Shown: piece after piece, positions 23,914-37,079 of the stretch
How positions within the stretch are numbered: position 1 is the stretch's first letter
How the letters are laid out: each line of letters opens with the position of its first letter
DNA from: Bilabrum cf. latius
Taxonomy: Eukaryota > Bigyra: Bicosoecida > Bigyra > Bicosoecida
Direction of reading: 5' to 3'
Assembly: GCA_965178125.1 (NCBI GenBank)
Contig: OZ237744.1
Span: 124,001-188,000, forward strand
Length of the DNA: 64,000 bases
The notes under the pieces: model-generated
The model's input: only the letters and a program-made list of their open reading frames with translations
Databases searched by the model: none
Told to the model about the DNA's origin: nothing
Program-made: the position numbers and the translations under genes

Positions 23914-26019
23914 ATGCCTCGTACTGTGGCTTTTGGGTTGGTCACCATGGGCGTCCATGTGGCAATAGTAGGCTGTGCATGGGCAACTTCATTCTCGCTC
24001 AAGTACATGCAGCAATACAGTCCAAAGTTTTAGTCGCCACCCGATGTCATGTGGAACTCGGCGCCCATGACTGACTACAACCTAGCGCACAACTCCCACT
24101 GGCTTCGGAACGTTTCCGATCCAATCGTTTCACTGAGCGGATGGGGCTGGCCGGCGAGCGAGGGGGCGTCCAGGACGTACCTTTTCACCAAGCAGCTGTC
24201 GACAGTTCGGCTTCTTGGTGGGTGGTCAACACAGATGGCTCACAACGCATCGGGAGGACCGGAATCGTTCGATGTGGTGTATCGATGCAGCGGCAACGCC
24301 TCGCTGTGCTATCGCTTGGACTTGCTGTGGGCTCGGCTGGACCCGCTCATCATAGAGAGCAAGATCACGCCGGTCTTGGTGCTGGACAACGTGCCGTACT
24401 GCTTTGTGCGAAACTCTAGCGTTGGGACCTACGGCCAGAACCAGGCGCCCGACGACCCGTCTGAGTACGCGTCAGCCATCGCGCACATCATTCGAGCCAT
24501 CGTGGCTCGCTACGGCGAGGCGGAGGTCCGCAAGTGGCTCTGGCGGGTCGCCACGGAGCCAAACACGTACCCGGGACACTGGGCCTCCGGCCCTCAAAAG
24601 TACAGCATCATGTATGACTGGGTGGTGCAAGCCATCTGGAGTGTCCTGCCCGGCGCGGCCATCGGTCCGGGGAACTTCTGCCCCTTCTACCTTCCACAGA
24701 TGGGCTGCACCAACACGCTCGTCCCCGTCGTGGAGCCCATCATCACGCACATTACAGAGGGCACAAACAACGCCACGGGCCGCAGCAACAAGGACTTCAA
24801 AGGCGGCAACATCGCCTTCCTGGCCATGTCCTTCTACGGGTCGTACGCTGGTGGGCGCAAGGGCAACGAGAACTCGGGGTATGACCCCACCATGGGGGCG
24901 CTTTCCGCCGCGGGGATGCAGCTGCTACAGAGAGACCACCCGGAGTAGCTTGGGAACAAGCCGACCTACTTTTTCGAGTACGGCAATCTGGGCGACGGAA
25001 ACGGCCGGAATCGAACCGGGGAGCCTGGCTCTTTCGGCGCCTCGTGGACTCTGGCCTCGTCGGTGCAAGCCATCCAGCGCAACGTGAGCCGCATCTTCCA
25101 CTGGGGCAACGCGGAGGGGCTGGGAGTACCCGGGGAGGAGGTGCACACGCTGCTGCAGAGCACGGCGTGGTTCTAGGCAGCCGTGAATGGGCTGGGGGGC
25201 ACGGCCGGCGCCGGCGTGCTGTTTACTCCCACCGACGGCAGGGACCAGCGAATGGAAGAGGCGGAAGAAGCCCACCTTCGTGCCGAGAGGATGCTCTCGG
25301 ATGGCGACAAGGGCGGCGCCCATGTCCTGGAGTCCCGCGTGCAGGTGGTGACCCAGCGAACAGGGGCGAAAGTTCGCTGCCCCGTGGCCTCGCTGGTTAC
25401 AACCGATGAGACGGACCGATCATCACCGCAGCGTCCCGCCATCGTGGGCTGCAGCCTACCAATACTCGCCGAGGAGAACGAAACCCAAGGAACGTTCGTT
25501 GGGAACACGGCGAACCTGAGCGCGTCTGGGTTCGGTGCGCGCCTGGGCGAGCAGGAGGGCAGCGGCATGGCGTTCGCCGTGTCGGTGTTCAACACGGACC
25601 GCACGCAGGGCGGCACGGCTGAGGTGAACCTCCTGTGGGAGTGCGGGTCTGGTCAGCCGACCGCCTGCAGCACGACGACTTCTTCATCTTCTTCATCTTC
25701 GTTTTCAGTGACGATGCAGCAGCTCAACTCGAGCAGCTCCCCCTACGATTCGGTCGCGATCGAAGGGGCGCCCAAGGGCTGGGTCTGGCCTTGGGTGAAG
25801 GACTATAGGTACGGTCTCGGCCAGATGCTCACACCGGCGGGGTAGGCTGCAATCCGAGACGGCGAGGGAAAGAAGCTTCTGGACATGCAGGCGAGGTCGC
25901 TGCAGCAGTACGCGGTGGACGGCGCTTCGCCGACTTGCGACCAATCCCATGCCGAGTGCTCGCTTCGGCTGGAGCTGCCAGTGCACTCGGTTTCGATCGT
26001 GCGGATCCGGCCGAACTGA
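23914..26019 (+). CDS. GH39-like glycoside hydrolase, secreted or type II membrane
   Basis: Single exon, ATG 23914 to TGA 26017, 701 aa. In-frame TAGs lie at 24031, 24946, 25174 and 25843. The N-terminus is a hydrophobic signal or anchor (VAFGLVTMGVHVAIVGCAW). The body resembles GH39 beta-xylosidase/iduronidase-type (alpha/beta)8 hydrolases: LSTVRLLGGWSTQM near residue 95, WLWRVATEPN near 209 with the candidate acid/base Glu, a YDWVVQAIWSVLPGAAIGPGN segment, and TYFFEYGN near 350 with a candidate nucleophile Glu. The C-terminal half is probably a beta-sandwich, with a Ser run near 590. The likely role is cleavage of a xylosidic or uronic linkage in wall or matrix glycans; substrate and exact family are inference. 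A broken copy lies at 6,815-7,310. It is convergent with the phosphodiesterase gene, 250 bp away. Confidence 0.7.
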
Positions 26020-26269
26020 GAAAGAGGCTCCTTTCCCGCGGCTGCCGGGCCGACCGGTAGCAGACTTTTCTGGTGGCAGCGTGCATACGTATTATTTGGG
26101 TGTGGATGCGCGATGGAAAGCGCAGCTTGAGCTGACCAACACTACTAGGATTGCTTTTCGCGAGACAGGCGTGACGCTGTAGGCACACAAGCAGACTAGC
26201 GGGGTTATAACCATACCACTATTCAATTCAATACGCTCAGTCTCGCACCAAGGAGCAAACCGGCTCTCC

Positions 26270-29168
26270 TCACTTCTCCCCATTCTTGGGCTGGAATGGC
26301 CGGCTGCCTGCCTTCTTCATTGGGGTCGCTGCCGCCGCTGCTGCTTCAGCGAGCGTCCTCCGTTTCTCCTCCTTGTGCTTCACCTGCATGTAATGCTACC
26401 TGTTGGGCCCCACACACCCCATGAACACCTCGCCGGTGGCGGGCAAGAGCTTGGCCAGCTTGCTGAAGAGCGGCTGCACGATGAAATCGATGAATCCCAC
26501 CTGGCACTGCCCCGCGGTCGGTCTGGTGCGGTCGCAGAACGGGCTAATCGACAGCCCCAGCTCCTTTTCTCGGTCTCCCGTCCGGTAAAACTCTTCCAGC
26601 ACGCGATCCACCCACTTCTGGTACACCGGTAGGGGCTTCATCGGGTTCGAGATGTCGGCGGAGTGCAGGATCACCCGCATGATGAGGTCGGCTTGCTCGG
26701 CCAAACGTTCCAGCACCGCCCCGGGTAGCGGTCCGCTGCGACGGCCCCGTCCTGAGCCTCCATCCACGCCGCTCGCGCTGCTGCGCCTGCTCCCCCCTTC
26801 AAAATCGACGCCCTCGGTCGAGCCTGCGGCCACGAGGCTAAGGCCGGTCCTCGACACGATCCTGGGCCCGCTGGTTCTCTGCTATGGTGACCCGCGAGCG
26901 GACGCGTCGCCCACCTGCCTCGAGCCCCTTCTCTTGTGCTCGTGCAGCACCGACACCACCTTCCCCTCAAAACTAGCCACCGTCGCGAAGTGCTCCTGCA
27001 TGTCAGTCGCCAAAACTGCAGACACGATGTGGCCCCGCACCGCCGAGTACTCCACCGGGTCAAGCGTGTCGAGCGGATCCAGCGCCCTGTCGTTGTCTCT
27101 CATCAGTCGGAATGACTCGGCCAGGTGCATGTTCTCGTACACGCTCCTGTCGTTGTACTGGATGGCCAGGTCGGTCGTGAGCGCGATCTCCAGCTTGTTC
27201 GTGTACCCCGGGTGCTTGAAGTCGTGCAGGGCAGCACCTATCAGGAGGGCCAATCGCCGCGTCTGGCTGAGCAAGCCGACCAGAGTGCCCTCCTGCAGCA
27301 GGCAGTGGGTGGTGTACATGACGTCAGCGGCGTGGGTCCGGTTGTGGTACGGGTTCGTGTTGATGTATCCCTCACCAAGACCGGCGAAGAAGGGGCCAAT
27401 CTTCTCCGCGTTCACCAGAAGGATCGGATCGTCGTCGCTCAGGCCGCTCATCCTGCTGTTCCTGGTCTCAATGCGGTCATGCATGGATCCTCGGGATCCC
27501 AGGTGCTTGAGCGGGACTCCCCCCGTCCTGTTCTCGACCATACGATCGCCAGCAGCGGCGACGCCAGCCTCCTCGCCCCCTGCCTCCACGATGGCAGCCA
27601 GTGCCATGGCCTCACCCATCGGCTGACCCCCGTCTAGAAACCCGTTCCTACGCAGCACGATGTCTCCAAGCAGCGAGAGCGCGCCTCCGTCGAGAAGGTC
27701 GTCCAGCTCGACGGCATCCAGGTCCCACGCGCCCACGGACTCGACAATCGCCTTGACACGCCGCTGCTGCGCGTGAGACAAGGCTCGACCCACTCGCACG
27801 TCCGCCGGTCGGGCGGCCGCCTTGGATTCGGAGCCGAAATCGGCCGCCGCCGTCGCCGCGGCGTCGTCTGCGCTTGCCAGGCCGACTGCTTCGCTGGCGG
27901 GGTCTGCTGGGCTCGAGACGGCCGCAAGGCCAGACCCAGCCGCTGCATCGCTCCCGTTCGCCCCGTCCTGCGCCGCTTTCGTCTAGGCTGCCATCAATGC
28001 AATCTACGACAGCGGTGTGGACCCCGCCCCTGCACCTGCCCCTGCACCGGCACCGGCACCGGCTGGCTGCAGGGACCTCCTCCTCTCCATCTCCCATCCA
28101 CTCGCGCGGGACATCTCCGCCGCGCCGCTGTCGCGCCTCTTGGCGGAGCGGAAGAGCCGTCCCGCCATGACCATGCGGTCCATGGCCTGCACGCTGCTGC
28201 GGAACCTCGCCGCCGCGGCGCCGCCCTCCTTCCTGCCGTCCCTTCGTCGCCGCAGCCAGGCTGCATCGCCGACCATCTGCTGCGAGGCGAAGCGGCCCAT
28301 GATGAAGCCGGCCAGCTCGCGATCTCCCGACATGTCTGCATCATCTCCTGCGGAGCCTGGTTCTGCCGAGTCCATTCTCTCGAGCAGCCCGCGCATCGTC
28401 ACGTCAGTGGTGCGCTGCTGAGCCTGCAGGTCCTGGATGGCCGGGTCCTCGAGCAGCTGTCGCACGGCACCGAGTACGTGGTGCAGTGCACGAGCTTCTA
28501 CCTGAATCATGATTGGTTTCTGCCTCGTAGTGTCGCTCTTACTTGTTCCTTGCTTCGGCACGGAGCTCTTTTCTCCCGAGCCGGCCGTGGTATTGCGCGC
28601 CGTGAAGTCTTGGACCTGTACGGAGCCCTTCGCCCGAGATGGACCGCCCTACGCAGAGTTTATGGAAAGAACTTCACCTTCTTGGATGGCTGCTAAGCCG
28701 TCTGTACCTGCAGCAGGTGCCGTTTCGCACGATGGATCAGCCGCCAACAGCGCGGCCAGGGCCGTATCCAGCTTGTCCTTGTATGTAGGCACCACTGCGG
28801 TGCACAGTAAAAAGGAACTACAAAGTATGCATTATACATACATGTGCTTTCTGCGTGTCCATGCCAGTAAGCCTGGCACAGCCCTCACGTTCACCGATCG
28901 ACATCTGGTCTTCGTCGGAAGATCTCGGAAAGTCCCTCGGAAGCTGGATCATGGGCAGAACTGGCTACGCCTCGTTCTGTGATGGCTTCGATTTGTTTGC
29001 ATCCATTGAGCGCTGCATATCTAAGGCTGCTGCCGCTGCACTCTTCGCAGCGTCCTGCACCGGTTCGCCGCGCCCGTTCAGCGGGTGGTCCTCAGACACT
29101 CCTGGAACGTCACCCTCGGTCGGGTGGACTCGATTTGATGGAGCATTGCTCGACGCACAAAGGCCCAT
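26270..29168 (-). CDS. Class I cyclic-nucleotide phosphodiesterase, probably N-acylated
   Basis: Exons 29168-28889 and 28794-26270 (intron 94 nt, GTGAGG...CCGCAG, phase 1), stop TGA 26270-26272, 934 aa. TAGs read as Gln at 28965, 28649, 28004, 27983, 26882 and 26396. Catalytic motifs of the PDEase I family are intact: YHNRTHAADV (HNxxHxxD), LHDFKHPGYTN (second metal His-Asp), HSADISNP (third metal site), and QVGFIDFIVQPLF with the invariant Gln that contacts the purine. The domain covers about residues 540-890. The chosen start gives MGLCASSN, an N-myristoylation site (Gly2, Ser6) next to a palmitoylatable Cys4, which suggests membrane tethering. An in-frame ATG at 29328-29330 would add 54 residues. 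An Ala/Gly-rich insertion and predicted helical regions precede the catalytic domain. Whether cAMP or cGMP is the substrate cannot be told. Confidence 0.85.
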
Positions 29169-29328
29169 GAACACGGTTTGAAGCTCGCAGCTCGCAGTTC
29201 TGGACACAACCGTTGGCTCATTGGGTTGTGTTGTGGTCGCAACAGTGCACACACAACTCGGAGCCAGAGGTCGCAATTCGTCTAGAGCATCTGCCGCACT
29301 TTTTGTTACAGTATCGCCGTAGAAAGGC
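29169..29328. promoter_or_regulatory. Candidate bidirectional promoter between PDE and RsmH/METTL15
   Basis: The two genes diverge with only 160 bp between the preferred PDE start (29,168) and the first RsmH ATG (29,329). If the upstream PDE ATG were used, the two start codons would overlap within one GCATGC palindrome. No TATA box is evident. Confidence 0.35.
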
Positions 29329-31906
<2,578 letters not shown>

Positions 31907-32648
31907 GCTCGAACGGAAGACCCCTCGACGTACCCGTCGGAGTGAAGACGTGGTAATAGTTCATTCCGGTACTTTTTATCGTGCACTAGGCGTCAGCATA
32001 CACGCATGGCAGCCATGTCACTGGTGCACTCATCACATGGATCTTGGGAATTAGGAGTTTCAGATTATTTGGGTCTATTGGCGGCAAATACACATTGTCT
32101 AACAACAATAATGCAACCATACATCAGTGCAAGATTTGCGCTGCTATATCTGTCCCGGACTGGGCATGCCCTCGTTTCAACGGAGATCAGAGCTGCAGCA
32201 ACTGCAATCGTGGATGCCGTCTAGGCCTCAGACAAGCCATGGAGTGAGATATGTCCATGCAACGGTGCTGATACTCGTAAATGGATATCATGAGCGCGTT
32301 GCTGCCGGTTTGTAGCACCCATCCCCACTTGCAGCCAAACAGCAGTGCTTCGACTGGCTCAGGACACGTGGGCATCTCTTGCTTCGCCGTCAGCTTCCTG
32401 TGGTGTTTAATCTAGTCAAAAACCAGCTTCGATCAGATCATAATAGTGGCGCGATAGCACCATGGACAGCGGAGGGACTTCGAAAGTGTACCGTTGTGTG
32501 CGACAACCTCCCCAAGAGGCTCTGCAATCCCGCCGGATTGACATCTCTTTTTGCTCCTGTTGGTACCATAGTTTAGTTGCAAATTGCTCGAGGCCAAAAT
32601 TAGCGCGAAACTGGTAGTAGTGCAGTGGTGCGCTTGCAAACAGAAGCC
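31907..32648. other. Intergenic spacer
   Basis: AT-richer 740-bp stretch between the RsmH stop and the next start on the same strand. Only short open frames are present, with no recognisable domain, tRNA fold or repeat. Confidence 0.6.
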
Positions 32649-33746
32649 ATGGCAGCAGAGGCGTGCAAGCGCTTGAGCGACTCCGAGAACTGGAGATCTG
32701 GCCTCCAGGTGAGGTTGTCTAGGAAACCACTGAGCCCAAGCACCTTCTGCAGTCAGGCCTAGCCCAGCGGCGGGACAGAGCAGGAGCGTGCTCCTGGTGA
32801 TGGGTCTCCGGCCTCGACCTTGCCAGCACCGAAAGCTGCAGGGGACACCGAGGGGGCTGCAGCAGCAGGCACTAGCAGCAGCAGCAGCAGCAAGGGCGGC
32901 TCGGGCGCTGCAAGACTCGAGGGAGTCAAGCGGTACGGCCTAGTCGGCCGTCTCATGGCAAGCTTCGGGAAGGTTCGCTTGCTAGGGCCCGAGGTGGACG
33001 ACGAGGCAGCCGCAATTGCCGTGCAGGAGGCCGAGGTAGAGTCCGCCGGGGCAGGTGGGTGGAACCAGTCCAAGAAGAAGAGGCAAAGGAACAAGAAAAA
33101 GGGGTCCAGCGGGGCCGGTGCAGGGCAGGAGCTGCAGTTCCGGTTTACGGAGGTGGACAAAGGGGCGCTTCTGGAGCTGGCGACAGCATCTGGGGCAGCG
33201 ATGGGCGAGCCTTCAAAATTCGGCCCCAATAAGCTCCGGGCCAACGACTTGGTGCATTGCACGCTGGTGCAAGACCCTGAGGACCACGCCGGGTCGCTTC
33301 AAGCGACGGATGTCAGAGTGGTCAGGCTGGCGCCGCGCGCAGGTTCCGCAGCCCATCGGAGCGGGAGGCGATGGGCCGGAGCTGCGGACGATCAGGCGAG
33401 TAGGAAACGCTTCAACTACGGTCCTGCTGTAAGCGGGGCAAAATCAGGTTGGGCAGGCAGCGGGGCGGCGGGTGCGGTACCCGAGTCGGCTGGTGCAGCT
33501 GAGCCAGTGCTTAGGCAAGTGCTCACGTCACAGCTCGGTCCAAAGCGAGGGGGCACGTCAAGGTCGTCCGTGGTGCGGTCCACGGTGGCGGGCAGGGAAG
33601 AGGCGGAACGGGCCAAGGCTCTTGGCGCTGCAGCCAGTAGTGACCGCTCGCAGGTGTTTTTTCGGGAAGCCAAGGGGCCGCCGTACGGAGGCGAGCGGGG
33701 GTTCCAGCGTGTAAGAACGTGTTCGATGCCCCCAGCAGCTCAGTAA
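32649..33746 (+). CDS. Unknown basic protein with a possible cold-shock-like segment
   Basis: Proposed exons 32649-32708 and 32757-33746 (intron 48 nt, GTGAGG...CAGTCAG, phase 0), stop TAA 33744, 349 aa, with one TAG at 32760. The 5' end is less certain than the main exon. Visible parts: an Ala/Ser/Gly-rich N-terminus with a serine run; a KRYGLVGRLMASFGKVRLLG segment; a lysine-rich patch (QSKKKRQRNKKKG); and QELQFRFTEVDKGALLELA followed by LRANDLVHCTLVQDPEDHAG and LQATDVRVVRL. That last spacing is reminiscent of cold-shock/CSDE1-type nucleic-acid-binding domains. The C-terminus is low-complexity and basic. RNA binding is only a guess; no family is firmly recognised. Confidence 0.55.
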
Positions 33747-33858
33747 AGCAATGCTTAGAGATAGCTCCGCCAAAGGTAGCGTCAATAGGATGCATAGATT
33801 GAATCAAAAGAGTGTAGACGCAGCACACTCGACAACATCCGGGTGTTTCAACATACCA

Positions 33859-34407
33859 TCAAAGCAACAGCCACCGGGGCGAACCGGACTTAAAGGCCCT
33901 ATAATTGTCCTCAAAGCGCCGCTCCAGGTAAGCCTCTTCAGCGGGGATGACAACAGAATTGCAATATACGGCGAATGCCAGGCCTGCCCCTGCGAGCATG
34001 ATGCTGTCCGAATATAGCCCAAGTCCAACCGGAAGGCCCGTCATACCCAAATAAATAGGATTTCGGCTTATCCTTCGGTACAAAAATGTCTGCACCAGAA
34101 CATCTGCAGGCTTGTCCGTAGGAATCGGCTAGCCGTGGCGTCTGAGCTCGGCTTGACCCCAGACAAAGAGCGCGGCTGAAAGTGCCCCAACAATACCACC
34201 GATAATTTTCAAATTAGTGTTTGATGGTGCAGTCATCCCAAGGGTTCTGATCAAGCCAGACACAGACGTGCGCGGAAGCACCCAAGATGCTATGCTTCCA
34301 GCAGCCACGAGGCCTGCAAGGATAACTGGTGGCTTCGCGAGCCCACGGATCCCAGCCGAGTCTAGGTCTGGATTTTCCATCACTTGCTCTCGCACGCGCC
34401 CTGCCAT
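33859..34407 (-). CDS. ICMT/PEMT-like integral membrane methyltransferase
   Basis: ATG 34405-34407 to TGA 33859-33861, 182 aa, with one TAG at 34129 read as Gln. Three or four hydrophobic segments are visible: PPVILAGLVAAGSIASWVL, LKIIGGIVGALSAALFVWG, and MLAGAGLAFAVYCNSVVIPAEEAYLE after the motif. The signature FLYRRISRNPIYLGM (expected R-x-x-R-N/H-P-x-Y-x-G) and the C-terminal EEAYLERRF...YRAF match the isoprenylcysteine carboxyl methyltransferase / phospholipid methyltransferase superfamily. The TAG precedes PIPTDKPADVLV, at the usual polar loop before that motif. Substrate unknown: a prenylated C-terminus or a small lipid. It is convergent with the 32,649 gene (112 bp) and downstream of LRR gene A1. 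Confidence 0.75.
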
Positions 34408-34559
34408 GCGAACCAACCGCTGAGTGGTGTACCGGATCGGGAACGACCAAACGAACTACAGTGCCGTGCAAAGATTTGTGATGGCCATTGGCCACAATGT
34501 TATGCATGCAATTGGCCTATCTATCGCGCACATGAATCAGTCGCATCGTCAACTACGTT

Positions 34560-36893
34560 TTACGCGTTGCCTTTGCACATCACCACCTGGGCTTCCACCA
34601 GCGAGGCACCGTCACCAGGCAGCACCCACCCCATCACATCACACTCGTCACATACACGACCCCAAAACACATCCACACCATCCGCCCCACCATCATCACG
34701 CTCCCATGCCCCGCCGCACCACTCGCCCAACGCCCGCAACACCCCCTCCGCGACCCCTTGCAGTCCACCCGAAGACCCAAGCGGCACCAGACAGCGGCCT
34801 GCCGAGCCAGACCGACTGCCCCCATAATCTGTAGAAGCACCAGCTCTATCCACTGCACTCTCGTGCGATGCGCCTGACCCCCGCCCCGCCAGAGCCACGC
34901 ACCCATCCCGCAGCCCACGCAGCCCACGCAACAGCCGGTCTGCCCGCTCCCCTGCCCGCGCACTCGTCACACGCGCCCTGGCCTCCGCTGCCTCGGCCCG
35001 CATCTTGTTCTGCCTGTACGTGTCCCAGTCCCACATTTTGCCCAGCTTGGGCGGCTTGTCCTTGCGCCAGAAGAACATGTCCATCCCCGCCTCGTGCAGC
35101 TCTGCAGCATGATCGTCCGCACCGCCCCTTTCGCCCGAGTCCGCTGCCCCGTCCTCGTCACCTTTCGCGCCATCCTGCATGACAACCGCCTCATCCACAT
35201 CACCATCACCACCACCATCACCATCCACATCCACATCACCATCACCATCACTCTTGCCTGCCTGCCCTTCATCACCCCCACTCAGCTCAGCCTCCAAGCC
35301 CGCATACCCAAGCCGCTTCCCGTACCGATCCAGCCACTCGTCACACCTCCCCTCTGCATGCACGCGCCACCACTCCCGACTCGCCTCGATCTGAGCCAGA
35401 CCCCCCTCGCCCCTCTCCCGCCACTCCAAGGCCTGCCCCCTCCAGTGCTCAGCCTGCTGCCGAGCATGACCCACACGCTCGCACGCCAGCTCACACGCCC
35501 GCACCTCCTCGCCAAGCCCATCCGCAGCCCGCCTTACCCACTCCCCGATGGCCTCCCTGCACCCGCTGCCACCGACACACTGCCTCACACACGCCTCCAA
35601 CCAGCACACACTGCCGCCCTCGCCCGCACCCTCGCCCGCATGCTCCCCGCACGGCCACAACCAGCCCAGCCTCGAGCTCTCCTGCAGCAACAGCCCCAGG
35701 CATTCCCCATGACCCCCGCCCAGAGCCCCGAACACAGGCCCGCCCAACCACCTCCCACGCCCGCAAGACACGCGCCCCTCCCGATCCAGGCCCCCTGCCA
35801 GTCGCCCCAGCCTCAGCCGCTTGCCCAGCTCCAGGGGCCTGCCCTGGCTTGCTGCCTGGAACACCATGCCCGCGTCTCTGCGCGCCTCTTGTGCCCTGCG
35901 CCACAGCAGCACACCCAGCCAGCGGGGGGCTGCATGGCGCTCCTAGTCGGCATGCGTGAATACAGGCGGCAGCAAGTCACCCGCTAGATGATGCAATTCG
36001 TAGTCATGCTGACCATCGCCCTCCCACTCGACGCAGATGGGCGTGTCAGGACGCAGCCAGGGCTTGAGTGCAAGCAAGCCATCAAAGGAAGTGATGGATT
36101 CTCTCATCGTCAGTCTGAGCGCTTCCGACTGGTTCCTCTGCTTCAACGCGCCGGCAAGGATTTTGCAAGCCTCCGATCCAAAGAGGCAGTCATCCACTTG
36201 CACCCATCGCAGCTTGCTGGGCCTTGGCGATGCAGCGGCTCTGGCAATGGCTCTGGCGGTCTCCAGTGCTGCCCCAGTGCTGTCGATGCAGATTCGCTCT
36301 AAGGCGCTGCATTTGATTCCAGCATCGATCAGACTGGCTGCATCCCGGTCGTCGATGTTACTTCCACGAACGTTCAAATATCGAACGGACTAGCCACGCT
36401 GCAGGGCACCAGACAGCAACTGGCAGCACCGCGGTCCGAGTCCTGCGCTGTGTAACGTTAACTCTCGTACACTGCTGAGCTTCTCACTGAGGGCGCAAAC
36501 GGCCGGAAAGGGCAGCCTCTAGCCGTCCCTCATGTCAATGCACTCCAGTCTACAGTCGCGTCTGATTGACCTTGCAATCGCATGCACGCCGCTTCCTTTC
36601 GCACTGCCTTCGAGATAGATAGTCTTTAGGCTAGTACACGTTGAGATGGCTCCGGCCACAGCAAGGACAGTTGCAGGTTCAAACAGTTGACGGTGTGAGT
36701 AGTCAAGACCAGTAATCGACCTCGATGATGTAAGAATAGAAACTGATACTTCTCGAATAATGTCGGCCGGGATTTTGTCTCTGAACCCAAGCATCCAAGG
36801 CCCCTCAATCCGCGTACATTCCTCAATGAACCGGCCGGTGCAACTCTGGTCCCATAGTTTCACAATCCCAGTTGGTATCATTCCACTGGCCAT
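34560..36893 (-). CDS. LRR family A, copy A1
   Basis: ATG 36891-36893 to TAA 34560-34562, 777 aa, continuous only with TAG as sense. Conserved TAGs follow MRDG (36,519), LQRG (~36,390) and THAD (35,943). Residues ~1-300 are ribonuclease-inhibitor-type leucine-rich repeats (VRELTLHSAGLGPRCCQLL, VRYLNVRGSNIDDRDAASLI, LERICIDSTGAALETARAIA). The hallmark ITSFDGLLALKPWLRPDTP follows. A ~440-residue C-terminal region starts LLWRRAQEARRDAG, is rich in Arg, Glu, Trp and Gly and probably helical, and is interrupted by an acidic Asp/Gly/Val insert from GGTGAT-like repeats. No TM, kinase or nucleotide-binding domain is seen. Its C-terminus (EAQVVMCKGNA) differs from the other copies, so this is the array-end variant. 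It lies 186 bp downstream of B1 on the same strand. Confidence 0.75.
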
Positions 36894-37079
36894 AGGAGAT
36901 GTTGCTCAGAGTAGTTTTCTACACAGATCCGGGGATCGGCTCGGTGCACTCTTCAAACTTTAATTGTGGTGCCCCAATCAGGCCCTTGATGCAAGTTTGG
37001 CCGTTTGTCTCCGGGTCCTTCATGCACAGTCGGAATACGTTGGCACAAGTTGGAAGCAAGATACAGCCTGTAGGTCTCA

